Origin: Berberis thunbergii | Lineage: Eukaryota; Streptophyta; Magnoliopsida; Ranunculales; Berberidaceae | NCBI GenBank assembly: GCA_003290165.1 | Contig: QNQO01000524.1 | Span: 186,001 to 250,000 of the forward strand | DNA: 64,000 bases | Reading direction: 5' to 3' | Made by a program: the position numbers and the translations under genes | Part shown: one piece after another, positions 35,267 to 48,700 of the stretch | Numbering within the stretch: position 1 is the stretch's first letter | How the letters are laid out: every line of letters starts with the position of its first letter | Notes under the pieces: generated by a model | The model's database searches: none | What the model was told of the DNA's origin: nothing | The model's input: the letters and a program-made list of their open reading frames with translations, nothing else

Positions 35267-36158
35267 GATCTCTGAATGTATTGATCAAAACATGAAACAT
35301 TTGATATAGACTATTATGTTACAGCTGAATGAAAGAAACTTTCCTGCATTTTCTGATATTTCTAGTTATCTTAGGTATTGTATTGTCTAATAAAAAGATT
35401 GTTTTACTTCCTACTTACGGGTTTCCATTTACATACCGATATTGAAAAGATATACTTTGGTCGTTATAATTATCCAATCTTACCATCCTCTTTTGTTGTG
35501 TTATTTTGTATCTGCTAGTGTTTTCTTTTATTTTTTTCTTTTTCTTTTGTTTCTTTTTTATGTGTTCTCTTTGGTCTAAAAGCTCGATATGGATTAAGCA
35601 TCTTGCTGTGCTTGGTGCCTACCTTCTTACGCCAATATGGTTTTAGTCATCTCTGTTGAAAATGTCTGATCGATGAATGGGAGATGCAAAGAAGATATTC
35701 CTGCATAAAGTCTAAGATATTTTACCAGGATATTTCTTGGTTTAGTGTGACACACCACCTTCCTGTCTGTATTGTCGCTTAAGCCTCATCATAGGATTAC
35801 TTTGAGTTACCATTTACATTATCCGGTTATTTAATTCACATGCTTGATGAATAGTCCTCCTCAAGGAGGGTTTCATCGGAACTTCCAACGTCGTATCTGA
35901 GATGACTTCAGAAAAGGAAATGCCACTTCTTGTACTGGATTCTACTGCTTTCTGAATTGTCATTACATGTGTATTCTGTGTGTAGAGGCTTCAATGAGAT
36001 CAGAGTCTTAACTGTTCTGTTCTATTCTGTTATTCTTAGATTTAACACAAAATTCTACATGGAAAAGAAAGGAAATGTTATCTTGTAAATCAGTAACTAA
36101 AAACCATTGTCGTACAAATTTATTTGTTGTTTTAATCGTATATGTAGACTGGGATTGG
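35267..36158. other. Gene-free stretch
   Basis: T-rich sequence, including a TTTTCTTTTATTTTTTTC tract near 35520-35560. It could be the 3' UTR of the candidate at 34075 or an intron. No coding pattern recognised. Confidence 0.35.
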
Positions 36159-36677
36159 CAGGGGCGCGGGCATCCGGGCTGGGCATGGTGGGCATGGGCC
36201 CCCAGGGCCCCATATATGTTATATAATATTACCTCAAAATTAAATTATGAATTGGGATCCGGAGACACAGATTCATGACTCAAATCCACGCTCAATTCAT
36301 ATCAAAAACCTATTGAAGTCTAAATCATTTGCAAACAATGGATGGTGATTTTTCAAATATTTGGATCGTATATAGAATATTGTTGACTATTCCAGTAACG
36401 GTAGCCTTCGCAGATAGAAGTTTTTAAAAATTGAAGTTGATAAATCGTATCTTCGGTCCACCGTGTCACAAGAAAGATTAAATGGGTTAGTTATGATATC
36501 TATTGAGAGTTACTTTGTGGAAAAAGTTGATTACAACAATATAATTAGTGATTTTGAATCTCAAAATGCTAGAAGAGTCATATTTAAGTAAAATAAGGCA
36601 TTAAATTTTTTTTTTCTTCTAAAGAGAGTCCTATTTTGAGTTCGCCCAAGGTCCCCGTTGACTCAGGATCGCCACTG
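36159..36677. mobile_element. hAT-like non-autonomous element B, 519 bp, 8-bp duplication
   Basis: Flanked by GGGATTGG at 36151-36158 and again at 36678-36685. The left end is CAGGGGCGCGGGC and the reverse complement of the right end is CAGTGGCGATCCTG, so the outermost 8 bp match at 7 positions. CA at both ends and an 8-bp target fit the hAT superfamily. The interior is AT-rich and non-coding. Confidence 0.72.
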
Positions 36678-36780
36678 GGGATTGGTTTTCTATTTACTAG
36701 TTTGATCAGTGTTTTTTTGTTCAATAACTAAGTTGGTATTATAGCTGTGAAAATTTACTTCAAAGTTTCAGTGTGTTTTA

Positions 36781-36908
36781 CCCCGTCAGCATCAATGGAT
36801 TCACACTCGAGTTACATCTGCACTGGAGATACTATGACTTTGGCCCCTTCAGCATGAATGGATTCACACTGGAGTTACACCTGCACTGGAGATGCTACGA
36901 TTTTGGCT
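36781..36908 (+). repeat. Tandem duplication, period 64 bp
   Basis: CCCC(G/T)TCAGCAT-AATGGATTCACAC and the rest of the unit occur at 36781-36844 and 36845-36908, with about six differences. Confidence 0.8.
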
Positions 36909-39900
36909 AGTACACAAAAACAGTAAAATCGATGAGACTGAGATGCACCAATCAGTTAGGTTCAGTTTTTTTTTCAATCAGTTCCCTTTGGTTTATGAAT
37001 TTCAGACTGAGATGTCTTGATTCCATGTTTGGCCTTAAAACTAACGTAATATTATAGACATGTCTGTGCAATGTGATTTATAAAATTTTCAGTAAAATTT
37101 TATGCAATAAACTGGCTAGTTTTTTGCCACATGATTTCTTTGGAGCAGGGGGCCTTTGTAAGAGGAATGTTCATTGGTGAAATATTTGACTAGCGCAGAA
37201 ATTGGTAAGGGATATCCATAAAAAGGTTTTTTGAGGCAACGTTGTGCTGAAGATTGACATGGAGAAAGCTTATGATCGACTTGAATGAAATTTTATATTT
37301 GCGGTGCTCAAGAGATTTGGTTTCAACAATAAATTCTGCCATGTTATTTCTAATTGTATTGCTTCTTGTGGTTTCTCAGTTTTGCTACAGAGAGCCTACA
37401 AAGAGTTTTTCAAATCTACCAGAGGATTAAGGCTAGGAAACCCTCTGAAGTGCTTAGTAGTGGTTTGCAAGTGGCTTTCAATAGAGAAAAAATTGGGTAT
37501 TATTATACGCCTAGGGCCTGCAGACCGGTCTCACATCTTCTCTATGTAGATGACACTCTTATATTTTTAAATGGTAGACAATCTTTAGTTCTGGGATGCA
37601 TGAAAATTTTGAAGATATTGTAATGCTTCGGCCAAAAAATTAATGAGGGAAAAAATTCTTTTATGATTGACGATAAGGCAGTTGTGGAAAGAGTTGTGGG
37701 TTTGAAGAGGTGTACAAGATTCCAATATAAATGTGCTCATTTGACATATTTGGGAGGGCCAATTTTTTCAAGGTAAAGTCAGGATTTTTTACTTCGAAGA
37801 GTTGATTGCTAAAATTCAACGTCATGTTCAGGGATGGAAAGCAAAACTATTATCTCCGGAGGAAAGATTGATATTGATTAAGTATGTCCTGAGCTCGATC
37901 CCTATTTATATTCTAAGTTCCATGTGTGTGCCCAAGAAAGTTTTATCGAGAATTAATGGCTTGTTAGCGGATTTCTTTTGGGGGATTGTGAAGGCAGGTT
38001 GAAGAAAAAATGGGTGTCATGGGACAAAATATGTTTCCCTCATAAGGAGGAAGGTTTGGGTGTTAGAAAATTGACACTTGTGATGAATGTTTTTCGAGTT
38101 AAGGCTCTTTGAAAACTAATTAATTTAGATTCTTTATGAGCTTCATTCATGAGGAACAAATACTGGTTGCCTATAGTTGCATTGAGTGGTCAAGCTGTAA
38201 AATGTGGGGCGTCACTTTTTTACAAGAAGATCATGCTTTGTAAATCTCTGTTATTGAGTAATTCGTTTTGGCGTATTGACAATGGCTCTATTAGTTTTTA
38301 TGAGGAAAACTGAAATACTATGGCATCTTCAGAAGGTCAGAGGATTTAGTTAATAGTGGCATTTGGCCCACGATAAGGGAAGTGAGTTTGGATAATTTTG
38401 AATTGATCAACCCAAGTTTTAGGCAGCTGGCACGTAGTCTCTTTGCAGATAGATTGCGTGGTGAGAAATATGGGGATGATAATTGTGTATGGGCGCCGAA
38501 TTCGGATGGTCTCTTTTTTCTTCATTTGGCGTATGAATTGCTACGAAATCATGGGAAGGTAAATGAATTAAGTAAAATGATATGGCATGAAATTGTTCCT
38601 TCTAGAATTTTAGTTTTTGTGTGAAAATTACTACGAAGGGGGGTGCCAGTGGATGGGGAGTTGTATAGGTGCGGTTTTAGCCTAGCCTCAAGATGTAGAT
38701 GTTGTTTATCCAAAGATGAAATCTTTGAATCACCTATTTCTGGATGGAGAATTGGCAATAAAGGTGTGGAGTCATTTTGAATGGATTTTTTATGTGCACA
38801 TAAGGAAACCAACAGAAATCTCCACGATTTTATTGATTTGGTTCAAAAGAGCCAAGATAAAATCACAAACTGGTGTGCTTTTCTTACTACTATGTTCATT
38901 TTATGGGAAATTTGAAACAAAAATGCAGGTGTGTCTATAAAGATGTTTCTCCAAATTCTACTTTTGTGATTTTGAATATTAGGCGTATTTTGCGATTGGC
39001 AAACATTTTTATAAATCCAAAACAAATTAGTCGTAATAAGGCGCGATTACGAGCATTGGGGTTACATGAGATCCCAGTTAAAAGGAAGATGGTTAGAATT
39101 GTTTATTGGAACCCCATTTTGCAGGATTTGTTGCTCTTAATGTTGATGGATCCTCTCATAAAAATAAGGCATCAGGAGGTGTGATTATTAGAGACCCTAG
39201 GGGTATTTGTGTAGTAGGAAAACAATTGTTTTTTGGTGAATGATCCAATAATAAAGCGGAAGCTTTGGCACTCGCGGAGGGTTTGCGCCTTTGTTTATCT
39301 TTGGATTTTAGAAGTGTGATGGTTCAAACGGATTCGAGCTTGTTTGTGGTTGGTTTAGGGAGACCTTTAAAATTTATTGGCAATTGGAGAACATTTTTAA
39401 GGAAATTAAATTGATGGCGGAAAAAATGACGATAGATTGTAAACATATCTACAGGGAGGCCAACGCGGTGTTGGATGCGCTAGCTGATAGAGCACAAAAA
39501 GATTTTAGGAATGTCACATTCGGCGCGAATGATTTACCTAAGAGATTGGCAGGTTTGGTCTTGCTTGACCGTTGCCACACGGCATATGTTCGTCATGGTG
39601 ATGCATAGAGGACATAATTTTTATAATATGCAGGCGTATGTCGACTTGGAGTGCCGGAGACACAGAATTTGTTTGGTTTTCTTCATGACAAGGTTGCTGC
39701 AAATTTGGGCGCTGTTTCTGGGCAAAATGTTGTCGTGGAACATGTCTTTGCATCGGTATTTCGGTGGGTGTGATCAGTCGCTGCTTGGCATTTGGAGCTA
39801 GCTGAAACCTTGCAATTTGCTGAATAATGCAGGAAACAGGATGGGATTGTTGGGGGTTGGATGTGGCGGCCTGTTTTGATGGGAGCTTATTCTAGGGGTC

Positions 39901-39957
39901 AACATTTGTGTGGTCTTATGTGGCAGATTTTAGGTTTGCAGCGGCCTGGATGGTGTG

Positions 39958-40958
39958 CAGAGGCGGAGCCAGGATTGCCGACAAAGAGAGCAAAAAAATA
40001 AATCATAGATAATTTAATTCTTAAAATAAAAATAAATATGATTAAAACAAAGTTTCAAAAGTAGTACAAGAGAAACATATTTTATGTGTCAATGTTGTTG
40101 CACATTGGATTTTAGTAGAAACTCTCTGCAAGTTCTCATGTTCATAGGGTTTACCAAACTAGGCCTGAATGTTGTAATCCATGCCCAAAGGTTACAATAT
40201 TGTTGTCACTTAATATCTTCTGCGTTGTAATCCATGCTCGAAGGCTATATAACTTACCATATAGCTAGGGTTTATCAAACTAGGTCCGAAGGCTACAATA
40301 TTGTTGCCACTTAATATCATTGTCGCATCTATCTGCAGGGAGACTTGCTTTCGCTCTGGTTCGTTGTTTCCACCTTGCACAAAAATGGCTTATCTACGGC
40401 GAAACACATGTGCTTCTAATAATCAGGTGAAAACTCATAAAACCTTAACTGGTGAGCCTCGAACCTGCGACCTACAAGGAGAGTTGATGTCCGATCAACT
40501 GAGCTACAATTGGTGGACAACTGTTAATATTAAGAATGTTACCGTCCAATTGCTTAGCTGAAGCAGGCTACTGTGAAGACTAAATAGTGTCGATGAGGAG
40601 CAAACAAGCAAGAGAGGGTAAGACCGCCTTCATAAATCGATCTATGTCTAATCGAAATCTTATTGTACGATTGGAGAAATCAAACTCCGTTGAAATCGTC
40701 TTGTGCGATTGGAGGGGATTGGAAAAAATCGATCTTTGTCAAAATCATTTTGGGCAATTGAGAAGGCGGAGAAGTGAACTTGCGAAGGCGGAAAAGGGTT
40801 TGCAATTTTATGTATATTTTATTTTATTATCTATGAGAGGGGGCAATCTAAAATTTTAAAGGAGGGCAAGATTGCAAATATTGTTAATTTAGTGAGGTTT
40901 CTTAAAAAGCTAAGGGGGGGTAATTGCCCCCCTTAGCTATAAGGTATATCCGCCCATG
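39958..40958. mobile_element. hAT-like non-autonomous element C, 1001 bp, 8-bp duplication
   Basis: ATGGTGTG at 39950-39957 is repeated at 40959-40966. The left end is CAGAGGCGGAGCCAGG and the reverse complement of the right end is CATGGGCGGATATACC, sharing CA-GGCGGA. The interior is non-coding and has an internal imperfect duplication (about 40146-40330) with words like GGCTACAATATTGTTGCCAC. The open frames inside show no transposase similarity. Confidence 0.72.
40447..40515 (-). other. tRNA-like segment inside hAT-like element C
   Basis: On the minus strand the segment reads TAGCTCAGTTGATCGGAC, then a stem-like stretch, then CGCAGGTTCGAGGCTC. These resemble the A and B boxes of a tRNA or a tRNA-derived SINE head. 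I cannot draw a complete cloverleaf with confidence and no CCA-adjacent acceptor stem is clear, so I do not call a tRNA gene. Confidence 0.3.
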
Positions 40959-41560
40959 ATGGTGTGGGTTGCAAGTGGTTAATCAGTTCTTGCAAGATTG
41001 GCCTTCTTGCAATCTGCAAATTGGCATTTTTGCATATTGTATTATGGTGCAAGATTGTTAGGATTGCAAGTTGTACAAGTGGCAGTGTTGGTTATCAAGT
41101 TGCACGCTTCTAATGGTTGTTAGGAATGCAAGGTTGGCTTTGTGTGCGAGTTGCAAGTTTGGTTTCTTCAAGTTGCAAGATTCGAATGGTTATTTTATTA
41201 AGGTCTTTGGTCATTACCTATTTGTTTGTTTATGAGGTCTCGGTATTTAGGCCTAGACCTAGAATAAGGTTTCTTAAGGTCTTAACCTTTCTTTGGTTTT
41301 AGGCCTTATCCTTGGTGAAATAGGCTTGTTTCTCAATTTTGTAAGTTTTCTTGGTAGTAGGCCTTATTAATAAGTAATGCCTAGTGCCTACTCATTGGTG
41401 AACTAGGCTTTAGTGTCAGATCAAGTAGTTAGGAAAGTCTCTTGCATGGACTGGTTTTTCTTTTCTTTGTTTTTATTTTTCGGGTAAAGTCGTCATGTAC
41501 CCAAATTTTTTTCTCAAATAATAAATGTTTGGCATTCCATAGCTGCCCTTCCCCATTGGA

Positions 41561-42798
41561 GGTTTAATTTAAAATAAAAAAAATAAAAAAATTTTAAAAA
41601 AAATTAGACATGTTAAGAAAATAATAGTAATAATTGACTTCTTCACCAAAGGCACCAAATGGTTGGTTCAGTCATTTTTAGCAGGGCAAACAAAGTTTGG
41701 TATCAATTGATGCACATCTATCACGTGTTCAGTTTCAAACCTGTACGATGTTATTGTGTTTTCACATGCAAATTGATAATGCAAGTCAGAATCTTCATTC
41801 AGAAATCTACAGTGGCGTTTGTTTTTTGTTCTTAAGATTCTGAATAAGAAGTGACTCCCATCTTGGAGCTACGTAACTGTATGATCGACTAGAATAGGAT
41901 ATTCTGTTCCCATGGAACAACGCAGTGCATAGCTGATGTGCTTGTCACAAAACTCCCAAAATCAAAATCACATACCTGAAACTTCCAAGAGCCTGTGGAA
42001 TAGCTTCCATCAAAGCACATTGCTAAAGGAATATTTAGCTTACAAATGGTGTCAATGTGCCGCACTCACCACCCATAATGATTGGGAAAAAGAGTAAAAT
42101 ATAATGGGCGCGCCAGGTTTACTAGCATGTTGTGTTATAACAATATCAAATGGAACAAGAATGTGCATGTTAATAATGTAAATATTAATATTTTGAACAA
42201 AATGGAGATAATATTAATATTGCTGCCCATAAAAAACTGACCAGGACATGATTTTGAAGCCAATTACCAGTTTGACTTGCTTGATGGTCAAAACAAACTC
42301 TTGTTTGTACAGTTCCTTGAAAAATCAACAACCACAGACTCCATTTTAGGTATAAAGGATCTATGTATTATATTATGCCAGAGCAATCTTCTGAAAGCAA
42401 TCAAAACAAGTGAACTATTAAGAAGAAACTAATAACCAAATGAATCTTAATATAATTATGATTCATGCAAAAAAAAAAAAAAACCCTCTTTTTTTTATTC
42501 TTTCAATAATTCCATTCCTCTAATAAACAACTTCTAAATAGAACAAGATACAAATGAAAATCTCTTCTTCAGAACCTAACACTCGCTGCAATTGCTGCGT
42601 TCAATGGATGTCTATACACAAAACCCAAATGTCACTTGAATGGCGACACTCGACAGCATCTTATTATATCAAGCTCTTCCTATCTTTAAAAAAATGATGG
42701 AAGGCTTTCACTCATAAATCAGACAGATTTCAAAAACAGCTGGATAGACTTTAAGAGAGCAACAGGGGCACCGACAAGCAGAGTTATTCAACCACATC
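41561..42798. other. Flank and probable 3' UTR of the carrier gene
   Basis: No separate gene is recognised. The part near 42430-42798 lies directly after the carrier stop on the minus strand and is probably its 3' UTR and polyadenylation region. An A-run lies at 42470-42483. Confidence 0.45.
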
Positions 42799-45700
42799 TT
42801 AGTTGCGCTTAACCCCTAAGAATTTTGCAGCGAGCTCCCATGTAAAATCGCAGCTGCATTTGCAGGAAACGCTCTCACTAATGTGGGATTTAGACCTGCA
42901 TAGCATCCTCTAAGTCCTGTTTTCCTGTATATCTACAAAACCAAAAGTAATTAAGAAGCTCTATAACACGGTTAGTTGAGAACAGTGAAGTTGGATGAGG
43001 AAATAGTACCGAGTGCAGTGTTTGAAAAGGATTTCTGCTAGAATGTTTATCTGGAGCAGTCTGAATAACAGTTTTTGCCACATCCAAGGGTAGAACAGCG
43101 GACCAGAACTGTAGAGCAGCAAACAAACCATGTGAAACAGTGTGGAGCTCAACTTTTTTAATATGCAAAGTTGTCAAATACTTACGGCCACACCAGAAAT
43201 TCCACCACTTATTATGCCAACACCAACATCAACCAAAGCTTTTGATTGGTTGCTTTGGGAAGAATTCAAATGCAATTGCATGTAGTAACGGCTATACTCA
43301 TAGGTGCTAAAGAATACCGCATTCCCAACTGATTCTCTAAGTAAAGTTGCAAAACCTCCACGAAATATACCATTAACCTGAAAAGACAAATGTCTATCAA
43401 CCCCAAACTACATCAGATAATAAGTCATGGAATTAAAAAAATAAAAATTTGATGTACCCCTTCATTCTTCATGGTCTTGAGAGCACAATCAAGAGGACCC
43501 CTATATCTCTCTGTCCTTGGAACAAGTGAATCAGTCCCTTGAACTTGCATCCTACACTGGAAAACCTGAATGTCAAATGCAGAACATGAAAAACAAAAAC
43601 TGCTACTCCCTGATTCCTTCATTTCTTACTTTGACAAGCTCTGAGGGACATAGTATGAAACTGATTATAGCTCCACCATAAGCTGCCGAAGGAATGATGA
43701 CCTGAAGCTGTGGCCTACCATGATGATGCCCTTCTCCCTAAACGAGCAATAGGAAATATTGCAACATCAGCACTTGATGTAGGACAAATGACCCAACGAC
43801 AAAATCAGCAGCGCCAGTAAATTACAAGAAAATAGCTTTCCGAGCAAGCAGCTGATCAAGATTTTAAATGGCTTCTTTTTAACTCCAGAACAAATGTCAA
43901 ATCTTGTCTGCCTCGTCTAGATTAAATAAATACCTGAAGAAACTGTTTTGTTTGAGAATAAACACCAAAAAGTATTGAACTTTCAAATGCCATCCCCGTA
44001 AAAGAAGATGTTGCTCCTCGGTAAAGTCCTTTCACCTGTAAAACATAACAGTCGTTGAGTTTCTAGAGTTTGACAGATAGCAATTTAAATACTATGACAA
44101 GACATAATACTCCATGTAATGAAGCACACACAGTCTATTAAACTCTGATGCTAGTATGAAGCATTTACCACCTGTTACTTCAGGAAACAACATAGAGGTT
44201 CAAGATCCAATGTTAACTTTTTCCTATGAAAGTTCCTCATTACTATGTGAGAAGACAAAATAAAATTAATTATCTTTAGTAGGATCCTTCAACAGTGACA
44301 ACCAATTTTTTTTATTTTATTTTTTCCTGCTCAGCCAGACCAAACAAACATTAGAATCAAAAGCACAAATAGGCTTTGAGAATGAGAGAATTGCAAAGCC
44401 AAAATACGAATAGGAAACTAATTCAACAACCACCTCTTTTTCATGGTAATAATAACAGTTCCCGCACACTAACAGAGTCCTAGAGACCAAGAATAAAAAT
44501 AAAATCCCAAGACCACCATCCTTCTTATGCTCTGACAAACTCTTTGCCAATGAACAAGATGATATTTATAGTTATCCTCCTCATCAGTCCACAAGAAATT
44601 TCTACAAATCCAATGAAGCTCCTCAATAACAGCACTAGGCACTTTGAACAACGAAAAGTAGTAGAGGCAAATTAGACAAAGTGCTTTTAATGAATTAGCA
44701 CAGGAAGTTTTTTCTTGTTCAATGCATTCATTATAATTAGTTATTGCTTGCCAATGGGCTATAATTTTTTGGTATTTGCTAACGAACCAGTTATGTATCA
44801 ATTCAATATGAAAAGTACATATATAATTAGGAAATTTACAGCTTGCCATGCTCCTAACCTACGTAACAACGACAAGGATACAAGGTGTCAGACACGAGGA
44901 CAAAAAAAAACACAACATGGAGAGACACAGCTGTACATTTTAGTATTATTTTTCAGCAATAAGTTTACAATTATTAATCATACTCATTCACTTGTAATTC
45001 AATATTGCTACATATGTACTACTAACTTGTCATAATATGCTTGTAACATTTTAAAAGAATTTTTTCAAAACTGTGTGAAAAAGTTGTGAACCAAGCATGG
45101 AGTGACCCATGGGAGCATCCATGAATGTCGACAAGCGATAAGCACTTTTTTTTTTGTAGAAATAGAGTATCCTTGTGACATAGCTCCCAACCAAGCTTAA
45201 TCCGTACGTGTCATTCACCAACTGGCGTACCCATTCAGTTGGTGCATAGCTTACTCTTAATGAGTTTAAATCTTGCAGGTGACAACCAGGATGTAGAAAC
45301 GCCTCAACTATTGCAGAACTAGATTCTTATGGATCGTCAGATTTTCTCTCTTTGCAGTGAAGATAGAGGTGAAATCACACGTACAAGTGTTCGGTCTTGT
45401 GAAGCTTTTCACTGTGACTTCTTTTCAATTCTATAATAGATACTCTGGAGCTACTGGTGGTTGATATTACTGAACACATTTATATTGATCCCAATTGGGA
45501 GTCATTCTTGGAGATGGCGTGCACATTTAACTCTGCTAGGATCTTTCTTTGCTTGACCTTTGTGCACCTTAACTAGTTTCTAAGATGCTACTTCTGGTTA
45601 TGTAAGTAACAAAGGGAAGGTTCACGGATGTCTTTTTGGCTGGGTTCCCATTCATTGTTCGAGCTTGAGGACGAGCTTTATTCAACCCAGGGAGTTTCAT

Positions 45701-48700
45701 AGGAATTATGCTTCATAGGATTGCTCATGGTTTTAGTTGTGCGGCTACGATTTGAGGCTCGTGTTAGTGCGAGGCTTATGGTTAACGAACTGAAGCTTTT
45801 GCACCTCATAGGTATTTCAGCAGTGGATTTAAAAATGACCATTTTTCCCTTTGTTTGCCCTAAGATGGAGTATCTGGAGAAGCTGAGATAAGAGAAGAGA
45901 AGTTTTCGTAGAGGTCTCTTGTTTGTTTTTGTTGTATGGTCTTAAATGGACGAGATGATTATTGATTTGTATTAAACAAGTGAATCAATTAGTCAAGTGA
46001 CAAGTGAGTCAAGAGGCCACATGGTATTGCCTTCATTCTTCAAAGCTTCTAGTACTCAACTAATTCGATACCAAGCTGTTGGTATCAATGTCAATGGTCC
46101 AAATGGTTTTTATCAAATCATACATTGATTGAGTGAGGCTTAATGTGACGAGTTTAGTCCCCTTAGAATGGGTGATCCTTAGGTTGTATGGGCTTTCAAG
46201 GCCTCCACTCGACAAGCTAGTCTTTTGGGTTAGAAACCAAACCTGTAACAGTTGGTAACAGAGCACGGTTTACTCAGCCAATACGCTCATCATGCTAGTC
46301 TTTTGGGTTAGAAACCAAGCTCATAACATTACGCCCCAATTTAGTTAGGCTTACGCGTCACTTACGCTCCATGCCTCATGAAAGGCCCATGCCTCAGTTC
46401 CCGATGAAGTTTTTTAAACTTTCATAAGAAGAATATTGACCAACCCACAAAATTACATCAAGTATTGCTATTATGCCTCACTTACACCCCACGCCTCATG
46501 AAAGGACCATGCCTTAGTCCCCATTAAGATTTTTTAAACATTTGCAGAGAGAAGATTGACCAACCCACAAAATCACATCAAGTATTGCTATTATGCACTA
46601 TGGCATCCCAATTAAACATACAAGAAGTGAAATAGGTATCTTTAAAATTACCCAAGTGTTATCCCACGTCGATAAGTAATTTTGTATCCATCCATAGTTT
46701 ATCTACTGCCTATTCATCTTTCTAAACCACCCAAACTACTAAATGGAGGGCCTTATCCCATCCCCATCCGCCTAAAGGGGAGAGGTTAAGATTGACAGTC
46801 CTTGATGATGACCAAAGCTCAGCCCAACTGACGAATGAGGTTGTACGAGGTGCATTAATCTAAAATTTCAGTAAGGCTTTGGCAAAGCTACAACTGAGCG
46901 TACATATGGTCCACTAATTCCTTAATTTCCACAGAGTTAGGGGCTGCAATAGGTTGTGTCGTATCACTAATGGGTCATGTCATGTCACAATCCCATGTCA
47001 GAACCCCAAAACCAATCCCGCCACATCTACTAAACGTGTCAAAAAACTGAAATTCAAACACGACCAGCCTAGGACTAATCAACCCGACATGACCCATTAC
47101 AGCATTGTTAGGTTATTGACTTATTGTGTATTATGACACGCTTGACCCTTATTAGTTAATTTTGACATGCATAACTTGTGATGACATGTCTTATGTTTAT
47201 GTATATCATATTTAAATGATCATTAATTAACAAAAAATTAAGTAACTTAAAATTTAGAGAGAAATTTATGATAATAAATAATATTAAGTGATTATAAACA
47301 AACCGATTATATGCATTGTAGTTAAGTCGTTGAGGCGGACGGGCCTGAAAACACTTCAGGCGTGAGGCAAGGCAGACACCTTGTGAAGTGAGGTGGTCTT
47401 AACATTTTTTTAAAGATTTTTTTATAATAAATTGAAACGTGTTGCATAGTATACATCATTATTTTGATAAGTATCATAAGCAAATATGTACAAAAAATGA
47501 CACAACTATCTAGAATCGAAATGGAAATATAATAAATTTGTATAGCATAGCGAGAAGATGCACTACATAAGTGTCAATTAACTTGCAAACATCCACTAAA
47601 TTATTAAAACCCAATAATCTTGAAAGAATAAAAACTTGAGAATATTGAGCATTTGTTAGAAGAAATTGTTTGAATAATCAGTAAAAATCACAAATATAAT
47701 CACTATTCGTATTCCAAAAGCATAAAAGTCATTAAAATAAGCAAGATTGATGATCACAGAATGATCAAAACATGATATGTTTTCTCCAAAAAAATTAAAA
47801 AGGTGTGACAAATTTATCAAAATTAAAACGTTTTATCTTGTTTTTATCAAATTTATCAAATATTACACCAAGAACATAAAACCTATTATATAGTGGGTTG
47901 CCCCTCTTTTACTGCAACTGGGCTGGTTGCAACCATTTTTTGGCTAAGGTAGTTGAGGCAGGGCGAGACGGATGCCTCATTTCACCGCACTGCATTGCCT
48001 CATTTGAGGTAAAATTCAGTAAAAATGCCTTGAGGCGTGCCTAGTGTCACAACTATCATCTTGCCTAGCAAGTGAGATTTGGCAAGTGTAAATAATGTAG
48101 AGTATTCCACATTGTTCTAGAAAGAGTTCTCTAGAACCTCCATAAAATTCCATAGAGTTCTATAGGATTCTAGTCCTTAGATATTTCTAAGGAAGTGTGT
48201 AAAAAGTTCATGTAGACCGTAAGATCAAATTGATCACACCGTCCATTGAGGAGGTGGAGTTGTATAAATAGGCTAAGGTCTCATTTGTGTGTAATCACCT
48301 CAGAGAATTCAAGCAATACAAGTTCTAGTTCTCTTAAGCTCTCTTATGCGTTCTTAGTTTGCTTAGTTTTCCAATGTCTAAGTAAGTCTTTTGTGGGCAA
48401 GGCTGACTAGATTTCTTTGATAACTCAGGGCAAAGTTTGCTAGTGCCGTACGGAAAGTACTTGTGAAAAGAAAGTCCGTGACAGTTGGTATCAAAGCCAA
48501 GTTTGGCAAGGTTGGTGAAATCATCCTACACAAGAGAATGTCGTCAAAGGTCAACAACCCAGCAATTGGCAACAACGAGAAAGGTGGGAAAGTCCGCAAG
48601 GACAAGTCGAAGGACATGATCGCTGCGATGGATGAAAGGTTAGCTAAGTTGTGTGCCACCATGTCCGACTTGAGGGAGAAAGTCGAAGACATGGACCAAC

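Larger units (their letters stand above)
37130..41560 (+). mobile_element. LINE (RT to RNase H), degenerate, interrupted by a hAT-like element
   Basis: RT begins near 37130 with SLEQGAFVRGMFIGE, then KIDMEKAYDRLEWNF (about 37250-37295). The catalytic box reads LLYVDDTLIFLNGR at about 37540-37580. The thumb region has YLGGPIFSR, then VQGWKAKLLSPEERLILIKY and IPIYILSSMCVPKKV (37800-37950). RNase H follows at about 39120-39600, with the segments SGGVIIRDPRGICVVG and CKHIYREANAVLDALADRA. Stops and frameshifts are frequent. Beyond 39610 is 3' untranslated-type sequence rich in GTTGCAAG words. I infer that the LINE ends near the A/T-rich tail at about 41560, and that the hAT-like element at 39958-40958 is inserted in it. 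Confidence 0.78.

Noticed and set aside
42890..43177. 95-residue minus-strand frame as an independent gene
   Set aside because: It is exon 7 of the carrier read through both flanking introns; the spliced model explains it.
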